NCBI RefSeq assembly: GCF_002751875.1
Contig: NZ_NMZM01000004.1
Location: 124,001 to 188,000, forward strand
Reading direction: 5' to 3'
DNA length: 64,000 nucleotides
Source: Oceaniglobus indicus
GTDB taxonomy: Bacteria; Pseudomonadota; Alphaproteobacteria; Rhodobacterales; Rhodobacteraceae
Positions 36,133 to 46,732 of the stretch are shown here, in pieces. Both the position numbers and the translations under genes were made by a program. Positions within the stretch are counted from its first letter, which is position 1. Every line of letters starts with the position of its first letter. Under the pieces are notes generated by a model. The model ran no database searches and was not told where the DNA came from. It was given only the letters and a program-made list of their open reading frames with translations.

Positions 36133-38007
36133 ATGCGAACCTCGCTCAGAACCACGACGGCCCTTTTGGCGGGCCTGTCCCTGGTAACCCCCACGATCCT
36201 TCCCGCACAAAACGCGGCGAACAAGGAAGCGATCGAGGCCTGTGCCGCCGACCCCCAGAATTGCGACCCCAAGGCCCTTGCCGAAGGTTTGATGGACGGT
36301 CTTGCAGGTCAAGACGCCCAGGCCGAGGCGGCTGAAGACAGCAAGGCCGAGCCGGCCGAAATGGAGGCGGAACAGGAGCCGGCCGAGGCGGAGCAGCAAT
36401 CGGCAGAAGCGGATGCGGAACAGCAGCCGGCTGAGGCTGAGGCTGCGGCGGAAACAAAAGTCGAGGCCGAGGAAGCGCCGGAGGCGTCTGCAGCAGCAGA
36501 ATCGGATTTGGCGCCGGCCGAGGTGGAACAGAAGCCGCGCAAGAAGCCCAAGCAGGCCGAATCTGCCGAACAGAAGGCTGACAAGAAGCAGAACGCCAAG
36601 GGCGAGAAGCAGGCTGACAAGAAACAGGACGCCAAGGGCGAGATGAAGGCCAACAAGGCCGACGCCGCCGACAAGGCGCAAAATGCCGAAGCCGAAGCTC
36701 GCAAAGCTGCCGAAGATGCCAAATCCGACGCGATGGAGGCGGCCCGCAAGGCAACGGAAGGCGCCAAGGAGGCAACCGAGAATGCCGGCACAGCGGCAGA
36801 TGCCGCAACCGATCCTGCCGGCGATGATAACGCCAAGACCATGAAGGCCCAGAAAAAGGCCGAGCGCGAGGCCCGGAAGGCGGCAAACGCCAAGAAGGAA
36901 GCCGATTCCGCGGCCGAGCAGGCGGCGGACGGGTCTGGCGAAAAGAACGATCCGCTTGCCGACCTTGCGGCGACCGCAGCAGCGGCCTTGGGTGCCACCA
37001 TGGACACCAATGAGGGCGAAGTCGAAGAAGAGACGGTGACCGAGGAAACCGCCCGCTCGTCGGACGAGGACTTCGAAGGCCAGATCAACGCCGAAGCCAC
37101 CGCCCCGAAAAAGGACAAGGACGGTTTCGCCGGACTTTCCAAGTTCGAAAAGGCGCTTGCCGTCGGTGTCGGCGCGCTGGGCGTCGGCGCGATCATCCGC
37201 GGCAACCGCGAAGTCATCTCGACATCGCCCGACCGTGTGGTTGTCTCGTCCTCGGACGGACAATACCAGGTGATCAAGGACGATGACGCCCTTTTGCGCC
37301 AGCCCGGCAATCAGGTGCAGACCCGCACGTTCGACGACGGTTCGACCCGTTCGGTCGTGACACGCGAAGACGGCAGCCAGGTGATCACCGTGCGTGACCC
37401 CGAACTGCGCGTGGTGCGCCGTGCCTTGGTGCGGACGGATGGCACAGAAGTCATGCTGATCGACGACACGCAGGCGGCCGAACCGGTCGACGTCTCGAAA
37501 CTTCCCGAACCCGCCAAGACGGTGAGCGCCGGAAACGACGATGCATTGCGTGCGGCGCTGGAGCGTGAAGGCGTATTCGATCGCCGCTTCACGCTGGCGC
37601 AGGTGCGCCAGATCAAGCAGGTACGCGATCTGGCCCCCTCGATTGCCGTCGAAAGCATCAGGTTTGAAACCGGATCCGCAGCGATCCGCCCGGAAGAGGC
37701 GGAAAAGCTGGCCGATCTGGGTCTTCAAATCCGCGAGGCGATCGAGCGTAACCCGAACGAGATCTTCCTTGTCGAAGGCCACACCGATGCCGTCGGTTCC
37801 GCCGCCACCAACCTGATCCTGTCGGACCGCCGCGCCGAGAGCCTGGCCTTGGCGCTGACCGAATATTTCGACGTTCCGCCGGAAAACCTGGTGGTGCAGG
37901 GTTATGGTGAAAGCGATCTGAAGGTCGAGACCGACACGGCCGAGGCCGCCAACCGCCGCGCCGAACTCCGCCGCATCACGCCGTTGTTGCAGGTCGCGTC
38001 GAGGTAA
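36133..38007 (+). CDS. OmpA-family protein with long charged low-complexity region
   Basis: A 624-residue protein. A signal peptide covers residues 1-25. Residues 58-260 are a low-complexity stretch of Ala, Glu, Lys, Gln and Asp with repeated units such as AEQKADKKQNAKGEKQ. A middle beta-rich region (about 365-430, DGSTRSVVTREDGSQVITVR) follows. The C-terminal OmpA/peptidoglycan-binding domain (about 500-624) has RFETGSAAIRPEEAEKLADL, EGHTDAVGSAATN and SDRRAESLALALTEYF, with the Asp and Arg that bind diaminopimelate. It probably anchors the outer membrane to the wall. It sits between coxE and xdhC on the same strand, and a strong terminator follows it. Confidence 0.88.
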   Translation: MRTSLRTTTALLAGLSLVTPTILPAQNAANKEAIEACAADPQNCDPKALAEGLMDGLAGQDAQAEAAEDSKAEPAEMEAEQEPAEAEQQSAEADAEQQPAEAEAAAETKVEAEEAPEASAAAESDLAPAEVEQKPRKKPKQAESAEQKADKKQNAKGEKQADKKQDAKGEMKANKADAADKAQNAEAEARKAAEDAKSDAMEAARKATEGAKEATENAGTAADAATDPAGDDNAKTMKAQKKAEREARKAANAKKEADSAAEQAADGSGEKNDPLADLAATAAAALGATMDTNEGEVEEETVTEETARSSDEDFEGQINAEATAPKKDKDGFAGLSKFEKALAVGVGALGVGAIIRGNREVISTSPDRVVVSSSDGQYQVIKDDDALLRQPGNQVQTRTFDDGSTRSVVTREDGSQVITVRDPELRVVRRALVRTDGTEVMLIDDTQAAEPVDVSKLPEPAKTVSAGNDDALRAALEREGVFDRRFTLAQVRQIKQVRDLAPSIAVESIRFETGSAAIRPEEAEKLADLGLQIREAIERNPNEIFLVEGHTDAVGSAATNLILSDRRAESLALALTEYFDVPPENLVVQGYGESDLKVETDTAEAANRRAELRRITPLLQVASR

Positions 38008-38029
38008 CGCTGGCTGGTGAGATGATCGT

Positions 38030-38060
38030 GGGCCGCTCCGGAAACGGGGCGGCCCTTTTT
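38030..38060 (+). terminator. rho-independent terminator of the OmpA-like gene
   Basis: A 10-base stem (38030-38039 with 38046-38055, one wobble pair) with a 6-base loop, followed by TTTTT. It begins 23 bases after the stop codon. Confidence 0.85.
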
Positions 38061-38143
38061 CATGCCGCACCGAATGCTGGCGCGGCGGCGCTGCTCTGGA
38101 CAGGGGCGCCGTGGTGGGAAAGGATGCCCCAAAGGAGCATCCC

Positions 38144-39115
38144 ATGACCCCCGGATTCGACGACATTCCCGAAACCGCCTTGGCATGGCATCGCGCGGGC
38201 AAGGGCGCCGTGCTGGCCACCGTGATCGAAACCTGGGGATCGGCGCCACGCCCGGTGGGCAGCCAGTTGGCCATTTCGGGCGCGGGCGAGATTGCCGGCT
38301 CGGTCTCGGGGGGCTGTGTCGAAGGCGCGGTCGTGGCCGAGGCATTGGACGCCGTTGAAAAGGGCGGCGCGCGCATCCTGGAATTCGGTGTCAGCGATGA
38401 CGAGGCATTCGCGGTCGGCCTGGCCTGTGGCGGCCGCATCCGGGTGCTGGTGGAACCCGTCGGAACCGACATCCCCGAGGATCTGCTGGCCGATCTGGTG
38501 GCGCGGCGGGCGGTGCGCGAACAGGTGGCCTATGTCGTGAACACGACAGGCTGGACGCGAAAGCTGACCGATGCCGCGGCGTTCGCCGACCGCTTCCGCC
38601 AGGATCGGTCCGGCTTCGAGGACGACGGCGAGACCTATGTGTCGATCCACAATCCACCGCTGCGCATGGTCGTCGTCGGTGGCGTGCATATCGCCCAGCC
38701 CTTGATGCAACTGGCGCGGCTGACCGGATACGATGCCGTTCTGGTGGACCCGCGCGAGGCGTTCGCGTCGGCCGCGCGCTTCCCCGGCGAGACGCTGATT
38801 CACGAGTGGCCGGACGCGGCGCTGACCGAATACGGCCTCGACGCGCGCACGGCGGTCGTCACCCTGACCCACGATCCCAAGCTGGACGATCCGGCGATCG
38901 TGACGGCGCTGCGGGCGCCGGTGTTCTATCTGGGCTGCCTCGGCTCGACCCGCACCCATGCCAAACGCGTGGCTCGGCTGGAGGAGCAGGGGTTCGGCGC
39001 CGACGACATCGGGCGGATCCACGCGCCGGTCGGCCTGAACATCGGCGCGCGGTCGCCGGCGGAAATCGCCGTGGCGGTGATGGCCGAGATCACCCAACGT
39101 TTGCGGCAGAACTGA
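38144..39115 (+). CDS. XdhC/CoxF family protein
   Basis: A 323-residue protein. The N-terminal XdhC/CoxI domain has GSAPRPVGSQLAISGAGEIA and GSVSGGCVEGAVVAEALDAV. The C-terminal Rossmann part has MVVVGGVHIAQPLMQLARL and LGCLGSTRTHAKRVARLEEQ. XdhC-type proteins bring and sulfurate the molybdenum cofactor for xanthine dehydrogenase or CO dehydrogenase. The ATG at 38144 has AAGGAG ahead of it. It overlaps the next gene by one base. Confidence 0.9.
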   Translation: MTPGFDDIPETALAWHRAGKGAVLATVIETWGSAPRPVGSQLAISGAGEIAGSVSGGCVEGAVVAEALDAVEKGGARILEFGVSDDEAFAVGLACGGRIRVLVEPVGTDIPEDLLADLVARRAVREQVAYVVNTTGWTRKLTDAAAFADRFRQDRSGFEDDGETYVSIHNPPLRMVVVGGVHIAQPLMQLARLTGYDAVLVDPREAFASAARFPGETLIHEWPDAALTEYGLDARTAVVTLTHDPKLDDPAIVTALRAPVFYLGCLGSTRTHAKRVARLEEQGFGADDIGRIHAPVGLNIGARSPAEIAVAVMAEITQRLRQN

Positions 39116-40107
39116 TGGACTTCGGCGAGATCCCCGTTGCGCGCGCCATTGGTGCGATCCTGGCCCATTCCGTGCGCACGCCCGAGGTGCGGCTGCGCAA
39201 GGGGCTGACGCTGGGCGAGGACCATATCGCACAGTTGACGGTGGCGGGTGTGGCATCGGTCGTCGTGGCCCGACCCGGCCCCGGCGACGTGCACGAGGAT
39301 GCGGCCGCAACGCGTCTGGCCGATGCGCTGATCGGGGACGATCCGGCGGCCTCGGGCCTGCGTGCGTCGAAGGCGGCGACGGGGCGGGTGAACCTCTATT
39401 CCACCGTGCGCGGCGTCGTGCGGATCGACCGCGCGGCGGTGAACGCGATCAACGGCATGGACCCGTCGATCACCGTGGCCACGGTTCCCGAATGGCACCA
39501 CACGGCCGAGGGCGGGATGGTCGCGACGATCAAGATCATCCCCTATGCCACGCCGGGCGCGGCCCTGGCGCAGGCCGAGACGGTCGCGCAGGGGGCCATC
39601 GCCATGGCGCCGACAGCCCTGTCCACCGTCACGTTGATCCAGACCACGACGTCGGGCGATGACGGGGCAAAGGGCGACCGGGCCGTGGCCGGGCGCATGG
39701 CGACGCTCGGATTGACGATGGGCGACAAGGTTCTGGTGGCCCACGACGAAGCCCCCCTGGCCGCGGCGCTGAAGGGGGCCGGCGGCGATCTGCTGCTGAT
39801 CCTGACCGCCTCGGCCACGTCGGACATTCGCGATGTCGGACCGATGGCGGTGGTGCGCGCGGGGGGGCATGTGCATCGCTATGGGATGCCCGTGGATCCC
39901 GGCAACCTGCTGTTCATCGGCGATCTTGGCGGGCGGCCGGTGATCGGGTTGCCCGGCTGTGCCCGCTCGCCGGCGCTGAACGGGGCCGACTGGGTCTTGC
40001 AGCGGGTCGTCTGTGGCATCGCCATCACCGACGCCGATATCGCCGCCATGGGGGTCGGTGGCTTGCTGAAAGAGATCCCGACCCGGCCGCGTCCGCGCGA
40101 GGGGTGA
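39115..40107 (+). CDS. molybdopterin-binding protein (MoCF/MoeA-like)
   Basis: A 330-residue protein. The N-terminal part begins FGEIPVARAIGAILAHSVR. The C-terminal part holds the molybdopterin-binding fold, with LLLILTASATSDIRDVGPMA and GMPVDPGNLLFIGDLGGRPV and IGLPGCARSPALNGADW. It would bind molybdopterin and pass it on to a molybdoenzyme with the help of the XdhC protein encoded one base upstream. No nucleotidyltransferase (MobA/MocA-type) motif is seen here, so it is not the cytidylyltransferase itself. Confidence 0.82.
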   Translation: MDFGEIPVARAIGAILAHSVRTPEVRLRKGLTLGEDHIAQLTVAGVASVVVARPGPGDVHEDAAATRLADALIGDDPAASGLRASKAATGRVNLYSTVRGVVRIDRAAVNAINGMDPSITVATVPEWHHTAEGGMVATIKIIPYATPGAALAQAETVAQGAIAMAPTALSTVTLIQTTTSGDDGAKGDRAVAGRMATLGLTMGDKVLVAHDEAPLAAALKGAGGDLLLILTASATSDIRDVGPMAVVRAGGHVHRYGMPVDPGNLLFIGDLGGRPVIGLPGCARSPALNGADWVLQRVVCGIAITDADIAAMGVGGLLKEIPTRPRPREG

Positions 40108-40171
40108 CGCCGTCGCCACGCCCGTCCGTCGCCGGACGCGCCAGCCTGTGGCTTGGTGGCGCCGCGGAGCG

Positions 40172-41638
40172 TCAGGCCAGGTAGGTCCGCAGGGTGGCTT
40201 CCGTTCCGTCGCGCCAGATCATGGTCAGCCAGCGGTCGAAAGCCTCGGCAAACGGTTTCGCCTGCGCCAGGTCGCCGTAAAGGCGGTCTTGCTCAAGCCA
40301 TGCCATGGGACGTTCCCGCGCCGCCCGCGCGGCCTGTTGCAGATCGTCCCAGATCGGATCGTTCGGCGCAATCGTGCTTCCGTCTTCGCGGGTGCCTTCG
40401 CACATGCGGGCCCACAGTGCCTCGACCAGGGCGAGGCCGGTGACCGGCGTGCCCGATTTCAAACCGTCGCGGATCGTCGGCACGATGAAGCCGGTGTGGC
40501 GCGACGATCCGTCAAAGGCCACCCGGCGGGTGGTGTCGCGGATCTGCGGGTTGGCAAAGCGGCGGTCGATCAGGTCGACATACGCCAGCGGGGTCATGCC
40601 CGGAACGGCGGCGACGTGGGGCACGATCTCGTCCTGTTCGACGCGACGCAGCAGGCCGTGGATCAGGGGATGCGCCATGCAATCGGCAATCGTTTCCACC
40701 GACAGGATCTCGCCGGCGTTGGCGATCACCTGGTGGCCGCCGTTCAGCAGCCGGATCTTCATCGTCTCGAAACTGTGGACGTCATCGGTGAAGGTCGCGC
40801 CGACCTTGTCCCAATCCGGCCGCCCGGCGCAGAAGCGGTCTTCGATCACCCATTGGCGGAAGTTCTCGTGGGTGACGGGCACGGTGTCGGCGACGCCGAA
40901 AGCGCGCGCCAGTTCCAGTTCGGACGGGCCGGTGGCGGGGACGATGCAATCGACCATCGCGTTCGGGAATGTGCAATGCGCGTCGATCCAGTCGGCCAGC
41001 GTGGCATCGGACAGGCGGGCAAGGCCGACCACGGTCTGGCGCAGGATGTCGCCGTTGCCTTGCAGGTTGTCGCAGCTTTGGCAGGTGAACGGCCCGGCGT
41101 CCGTATCGCGGCGCAGGCGCAGTGCCGCGACCATCGCGCCGAAGGCGCTGCGCGGGGTGTCGGGGTTGGCCGCATCATGCACCATGTCGGCATGGCCGGC
41201 GTCAAAGCCGCCCGCGCCGGTCTGGTAATAGCCGCCTTCGGTCACTGTCAGCGAAACGATGCGGATCGAGGGCTGTGCCATGTGCGCGATCAGGGGCGCG
41301 TTGCCGTCTTCGACCGGGACAAAGCCGATCATCGATCCCGTCACCTCGGCCGATTTGCCCGAGGGATCGAGTTCGATCAGCGTCGTCAGGCAATCCTGAG
41401 CCAGCATCCGCTGGCGCTGGGCCGCATCCGCGGGGCGCACCCCGGCCCCCAGGATTGCCCAGTCGTGGGCCAGACCCGCGTCCATCAGCCGGTGCAGATA
41501 CCACGCCTGGTGGGCGCGGTGAAAGTTGCCAAGGCCGATATGGACGATACCCGCCGTCAGGTCGTCGCGCGCATAGGATGGCACGCGCACGCTGTCGGGC
41601 AGGTCGGGCAGGGTGGCAAGGGACAGGGGCGTGGCCAT
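40172..41638 (-). CDS. mtlK: mannitol dehydrogenase family protein (polyol 2-dehydrogenase)
   Basis: A 488-residue long-chain polyol dehydrogenase. The NAD site IVHIGLGNFHRAHQAWYL, the catalytic region KIRLLNGGHQVIANAG (Lys and Asn) and the C-terminal RDGTEATLRTYLA match MtlK/mannitol 2-dehydrogenase. It turns mannitol or D-arabitol to the ketose. It lies last in the polyol operon, 52 bases behind smoS. The substrate specificity cannot be read from the sequence. Confidence 0.88.
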   Translation of the reverse strand: MATPLSLATLPDLPDSVRVPSYARDDLTAGIVHIGLGNFHRAHQAWYLHRLMDAGLAHDWAILGAGVRPADAAQRQRMLAQDCLTTLIELDPSGKSAEVTGSMIGFVPVEDGNAPLIAHMAQPSIRIVSLTVTEGGYYQTGAGGFDAGHADMVHDAANPDTPRSAFGAMVAALRLRRDTDAGPFTCQSCDNLQGNGDILRQTVVGLARLSDATLADWIDAHCTFPNAMVDCIVPATGPSELELARAFGVADTVPVTHENFRQWVIEDRFCAGRPDWDKVGATFTDDVHSFETMKIRLLNGGHQVIANAGEILSVETIADCMAHPLIHGLLRRVEQDEIVPHVAAVPGMTPLAYVDLIDRRFANPQIRDTTRRVAFDGSSRHTGFIVPTIRDGLKSGTPVTGLALVEALWARMCEGTREDGSTIAPNDPIWDDLQQAARAARERPMAWLEQDRLYGDLAQAKPFAEAFDRWLTMIWRDGTEATLRTYLA

Positions 41639-41690
41639 GGCCGGGGCTTCCTTCAGGGTTGGGTGACGGGACGGTGCGGCGGGCGAAGGC

Positions 41691-42460
41691 TCAGCTCATC
41701 CACTGGCCGCCATCGACGTTGTAGGTTTGCGAGACGATGTAATCGGCCTCGGACGAAGCCAGGAACACCGCCATGCCGGTCAGATCGGCGGGCACCGCGA
41801 ACCGTCCGGCGGGCACGCCGGCGGCGACTTCGGCCTTTTTCTGGCCGGGCTTCTTGCCTTCCAGCCGCGCGAAGGTCGCATCGACGTGTTCCCAGTGTTC
41901 GCCGTCCACCACGCCGGGCGCGATGGCGTTCACGTTGATGCCGTGTTTTATCAGGTTCAGCCCGGCCGATTGCGTCATCGAGATCACGGCGGCCTTGGTC
42001 GAGCAATAGACCAGGACCAGGGGTTCGCCGCGCCGTCCCGCCTGCGACGCCATGTTGATGATCTTGCCACCGTGGCCCTGGGCAATCATCTGCCTCGCGG
42101 CGGCCTGCATGGTGAACAGGGTGCCCGCGACGTTGACGGCATAGAGACGGTCGAACGAGTCGCGCGTGATGTCGACGGTTTCGGCGGCGTCGAACAGGGC
42201 CGCATTGTTGATCAGGATGTCCAGCTTGCCGGTCTGGGCGACGACTCTGGCGATGGCCGCGTCGATGCTGGCCTGATCGGTGACGTCCAACTGCACCGCA
42301 TAGGCGCCTTCGCCCAGTTCGGCGGCGGTGGCCTTGGCTGCCTCGAGGTTGATGTCGCCGATGGCCACCTGCGCGCCTTCGGCGACGAAACGTTCGGCAA
42401 AGCCGCGACCGATGCCGCGGGCAGAGCCGGTGATCAGGGCCGATTTGTTGGTCAGGCGGG

Positions 42461-42464
<4 letters not shown>
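41691..42464 (-). CDS. smoS: sorbitol dehydrogenase, short-chain type
   Basis: A 257-residue SDR. The NAD site [49 protein letters not shown] and the YCSTK catalytic pair are present, and the end [13 protein letters not shown] is typical of SmoS of Rhodobacter. It converts D-glucitol to D-fructose. The start overlaps the smoK stop in ATGA, so translation is coupled to the ABC transporter. Confidence 0.88.
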
Positions 42465-43465
<1,001 letters not shown>

Positions 43466-43475
43466 GGTGGTCTCC

Positions 43476-44306
43476 CTATTTGACCGCGCCGAAGGTCAGG
43501 CCCCGGACGAGTTGTTTCTGGCTGAACCAGCCCATGATGAGGATCGGCGCGATGGCCATGATCGAGGCGGCGGAAAGCTTGGCGTAGAACAATCCCTCGG
43601 GGGCCGAGAAACTGGCGATGAACTTGGTCAGCGGTGCCGCGTTCACGGTGGTCAGGATGATGGTCCAGAACGCCTCGTTCCAGGCCAGGATGATGTTCAG
43701 AAGGATGGTCGAGGCGATGCCCGGAACCGCCATGGGCGTCAGCACATAGATGATCTCGTTCTTCAGGCTGGCACCGTCCATCCGCGCCGCTTCAAGGATC
43801 TCGCCCGGAATCTCGCGGAAGTAGGTGTAGAGCATCCAGACGATGATCGGCAGGTTGATCAGCATCAGGATCATCACCAGCAGGATCCGGCTGTCCATGA
43901 TGCCGAAATACTTGGCGATCAGGACCAGCGGATACAGAACGCCGACCGCAGGCAGCATCTTGGTCGACAGCATCCACAGCAACACGTCCTTGGTGCGCTT
44001 GCCGGGAACAAAGGCCATGGCCCAGGCGGCGGGCACCGCGATGATGATGCCCAGGATGGTGGACCCCACGGCGATGACGATCGAGTTCATCAGCGCCAGC
44101 GGATAGTTCGAGCGTTCCAGAACCGTGGTATAGTTTTCGGTCGTCCAGTCGAACAAGAACCAGACCGGCGGATCCGAGATCGCTGTCGCTTCGGATTTGA
44201 AGCTGGTCAGGAAGGTCCAGAGGATGGGAAAGAAGATCAGAAGCCCGATGCCCCAGGACAGGGCCGTCCACATGATCTTCTTGCGGGGTGTGATTGCGCG
44301 TGCCAT
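43476..44306 (-). CDS. smoG: polyol ABC transporter, permease
   Basis: A 276-residue MalG-type permease with about six membrane segments. The EAA loop is [20 protein letters not shown], which docks the ATPase. It starts with [19 protein letters not shown]. It lies 12 bases after smoF and before smoK in the same operon. Confidence 0.92.
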   Translation of the reverse strand: MARAITPRKKIMWTALSWGIGLLIFFPILWTFLTSFKSEATAISDPPVWFLFDWTTENYTTVLERSNYPLALMNSIVIAVGSTILGIIIAVPAAWAMAFVPGKRTKDVLLWMLSTKMLPAVGVLYPLVLIAKYFGIMDSRILLVMILMLINLPIIVWMLYTYFREIPGEILEAARMDGASLKNEIIYVLTPMAVPGIASTILLNIILAWNEAFWTIILTTVNAAPLTKFIASFSAPEGLFYAKLSAASIMAIAPILIMGWFSQKQLVRGLTFGAVK

Positions 44307-44318
44307 TTCCGGGCCCCT

Positions 44319-45185
44319 TCAATTGTCGAGGTTCTTGCCGACGATGCGCATCAGGAAGATGGCAACGATATTGGCAAGGATGACGGCGACGATCCCCCCG
44401 GCAGAGCCGAGACCGATGTTCTGGCTTTCCAGTACGCGCTGATAGACCAGGTAGGTCAGCGTGCGGGTGCCGAAGGCGCCGTTGGTGGTGACGAAGATTT
44501 CCGCGAAGATCGACAGCAGGAAGATCGTCTGGATCAGGATCACGACGGTGATGGCGCGGCTGAGGTGCGGCAGGATCATGTACCAGAAGCGTGCGATCGG
44601 TGGCGCGCCGTCCATTTCCGCCGCTTCCAGCTGTTCGCTGGACAGCGATTGCACCGCCGTCAGCAGGATCAGCGTCGCGAAGGGCAACCACTGCCACGCC
44701 ACGATGACGACAATCGACAACAGTGGCGATTGCGACAGGAAATCATAGGGCTGTGCGCCGAAGAACTTGAACAGATAGGAAAACAGCCCGTTGTCGACGT
44801 TGAAGAACATGTTCTTCCAGACCAGCGCCGACACCGTCGGCATGACGAAGAACGGCGCGATTACAAGGATCCGCACGATCCCCTGGCCGAACATCGGCTG
44901 ATCCAGCAGCAGGGCCAGACCGATGCCGCCGGTGATCGTGATGATCAGGATGCCGCCGACCATCAACAGGGTCGTGCCCAGCGAGGACAGGAACGATGAC
45001 GACGTCAGGAACGACACATAGTTGTCGAACCCGATCCAGGCATCGAACGTCGCGCGCATCGGGCGGTAGTCGGCGAATGAAAAGTAAAGCGTCATGCACA
45101 GCGGCACCAGCATCCACACCAGTAGCACGAAGACTGCTGGGGCAATCATGATGCGTGCGGATGACCTGGAATGTTCTGTCGCCAT
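44319..45185 (-). CDS. smoF: polyol ABC transporter, permease
   Basis: A 288-residue MalF-type permease with six membrane segments and the EAA loop EAAEMDGAPPIARFWYMIL. It is the first membrane gene of the operon after the binding-protein gene smoE, from which it is separated by 120 bases with a strong hairpin. Confidence 0.92.
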   Translation of the reverse strand: MATEHSRSSARIMIAPAVFVLLVWMLVPLCMTLYFSFADYRPMRATFDAWIGFDNYVSFLTSSSFLSSLGTTLLMVGGILIITITGGIGLALLLDQPMFGQGIVRILVIAPFFVMPTVSALVWKNMFFNVDNGLFSYLFKFFGAQPYDFLSQSPLLSIVVIVAWQWLPFATLILLTAVQSLSSEQLEAAEMDGAPPIARFWYMILPHLSRAITVVILIQTIFLLSIFAEIFVTTNGAFGTRTLTYLVYQRVLESQNIGLGSAGGIVAVILANIVAIFLMRIVGKNLDN

Positions 45186-45263
45186 GTCTGGCTCCTCCCC
45201 ACAGAATGACCGGGATCTTTCGGAGATCGCGAAAGCGCGCCGCGAAAAGCCCCGAACGGGCGT

Positions 45264-45291
45264 TCCGGGGGCGGGCGAAGCCGCCCCCGGA
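45264..45291 (-). terminator. intercistronic hairpin between smoE and smoF
   Basis: A perfect 11-base stem (45264-45274 with 45281-45291) and loop of six, starting 14 bases after the smoE stop on the minus strand. No T-run follows. It is in the same place as the rhaS-rhaT hairpin and probably protects the binding-protein message. Confidence 0.65.
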
Positions 45292-45305
45292 CGATGTTCG
45301 ACGGC

Positions 45306-46622
45306 TCAGTAGCCGGCGGCTTCCATTTCCTCGACCGTCAGCGCCTGGGCATTTTTCAGCGCTTCTTCGCCGGTCTGGTTGCCGGCGAGGGCGTTCGAGA
45401 GTTGCTGGCCGACCTGGTTTGCAATCCCTGCGAATTCCGGGATCGCGACGAACTGGATGCCGGTATAGGGCACGTCCTGAACGGTGGGGTTCTGCGGGTC
45501 GGCGGAATTGATCGACTGCAGGGTCATCTCGGCGAACGGCGCCGCATCCAGATACGCCTGGTTCTCATACAGCGACGTGCGGGTGCCCGGGGGCACGTTC
45601 GCCCAGCCTTCGTTCTCGGCCACCAGTTCGGTATAGCCTTGGCTGGTTGCCCAGCTGACGAAATCCTTGGCCACGTCGACCTTCTGTGACGAGGCGGGGA
45701 TCGCCAGCGACCACGCCCACAGCCAGTTGCCACGCTTGCCAAGCCCGTTGTCGGGGGCCAGGGCAAAGCCGACCTTGTCGGCGACGGTGGAATCCTCGGG
45801 GTTGGTCACGAAGGATGCGGCCACGGTGGCGTCGATCCACATGCCGCACTTGCCCTGCTGGAACAGCGTCAGGTTTTCGTTGAAGCCGTTGTTGGCGGCA
45901 CCGGCGGGGCCGGATTCCTTCATCATGCCCAGGTAGAAGTCGATCGTATCGGCCCATTCCTGGCTGTCGAACTGGGGTTTCCAGTCCATGTCGAACCAGC
46001 GCGCGCCGAACGAATTGGACATGGCGGTCAGGAACGCCATGTTCTCGCCCCAGCCGGCCTTGCCGCGGGCACAGATACCGTTGATTTCGTTGTCGCGGTC
46101 GGTCATCGCGGCGGCGGCTTCACGGATGAAGTCCCAGGTCGGCGCATCGGGCATTTCCATGCCGGCCTTTTCCATCAGGTCGGTGCGATACATCACCATC
46201 GAGCTTTCGCCATAGAACGGCGCGGCATACAGGGTGCCGTCCACGGTCAGGCCGCCCCGGATCGCGGGCAGCAGATCATCGGCATTCCAGTCGTCGGCCA
46301 TGCCCTCGTTCAGCGAAACCAGCCAATCGTTGCGACCCCAGATCGGCGCCTCGTAGGTGCCGATCGTCATGACGTCGTATTGACCGCCGCCGGTGGAAAT
46401 GTCGGTGGTCACGTTCTGGCGCAGCACGTTTTCTTCCAGCACGACCCAGTTGATCGTGTTGCCGGTGGCTTCTTCCCAGTTCGACGACAGGGCCTGCATG
46501 CGCACCATGTCGCCGTTGTTCACCGTTGCGATGGTGATTTCTTCCGCAACCGCAACCGAGGCGAGACCGGCAATCAGTCCCAGTCCGACGGTGGTGCCGC
46601 GCAATATCCGCTTCGTGTTCAT
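45306..46622 (-). CDS. smoE: polyol ABC transporter, periplasmic binding protein
   Basis: A 438-residue SBP_bac_1 type binding protein. A signal peptide covers about residues 1-26 (ending ASVAVAEE). The mature start ITIATVNNGDMVRMQALSSN and the hinge segments WLVSLNEGMADDWNADDLLP and YAAPFYGESSMVMYRTDLME fit the SmoE/MtlE family, which binds sorbitol and mannitol. A good promoter with overlapping palindrome lies just upstream. Confidence 0.92.
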   Translation of the reverse strand: MNTKRILRGTTVGLGLIAGLASVAVAEEITIATVNNGDMVRMQALSSNWEEATGNTINWVVLEENVLRQNVTTDISTGGGQYDVMTIGTYEAPIWGRNDWLVSLNEGMADDWNADDLLPAIRGGLTVDGTLYAAPFYGESSMVMYRTDLMEKAGMEMPDAPTWDFIREAAAAMTDRDNEINGICARGKAGWGENMAFLTAMSNSFGARWFDMDWKPQFDSQEWADTIDFYLGMMKESGPAGAANNGFNENLTLFQQGKCGMWIDATVAASFVTNPEDSTVADKVGFALAPDNGLGKRGNWLWAWSLAIPASSQKVDVAKDFVSWATSQGYTELVAENEGWANVPPGTRTSLYENQAYLDAAPFAEMTLQSINSADPQNPTVQDVPYTGIQFVAIPEFAGIANQVGQQLSNALAGNQTGEEALKNAQALTVEEMEAAGY

Positions 46623-46643
46623 CCTAGACCTCCCTAAAGTATT

Positions 46644-46686
46644 TTTACATGCGTTAAACTTAGAGGAGGAGATTGCCTTGCGTCAA
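46644..46686 (-). promoter_or_regulatory. smo operon promoter with candidate LacI-family operator
   Basis: On the minus strand TTGACG (46681-46686), a 17-base spacer and CTAAGT (46658-46663) form the promoter. A semi-palindrome with outer halves TTTA and TAAA lies at 46644-46658, overlapping the expected start site, where a repressor would block transcription. Before the LacI gene a related GTTGACGTGCGGTAAAAA is seen at 47844-47861. Confidence 0.5.
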
Positions 46687-46732
46687 CTTTTAATTTCAAA
46701 AACTGATGTTGTGGCGCAGTAAGCGATGCGCC

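Noticed and set aside
35851-38472. Very long open frame antisense to the OmpA-like gene, Leu/Gly/Arg-rich
   Set aside because: It is the complement of a biased Ala/Glu/Lys coding region. The composition has no protein logic, and the plus-strand gene has a signal peptide and OmpA motif.
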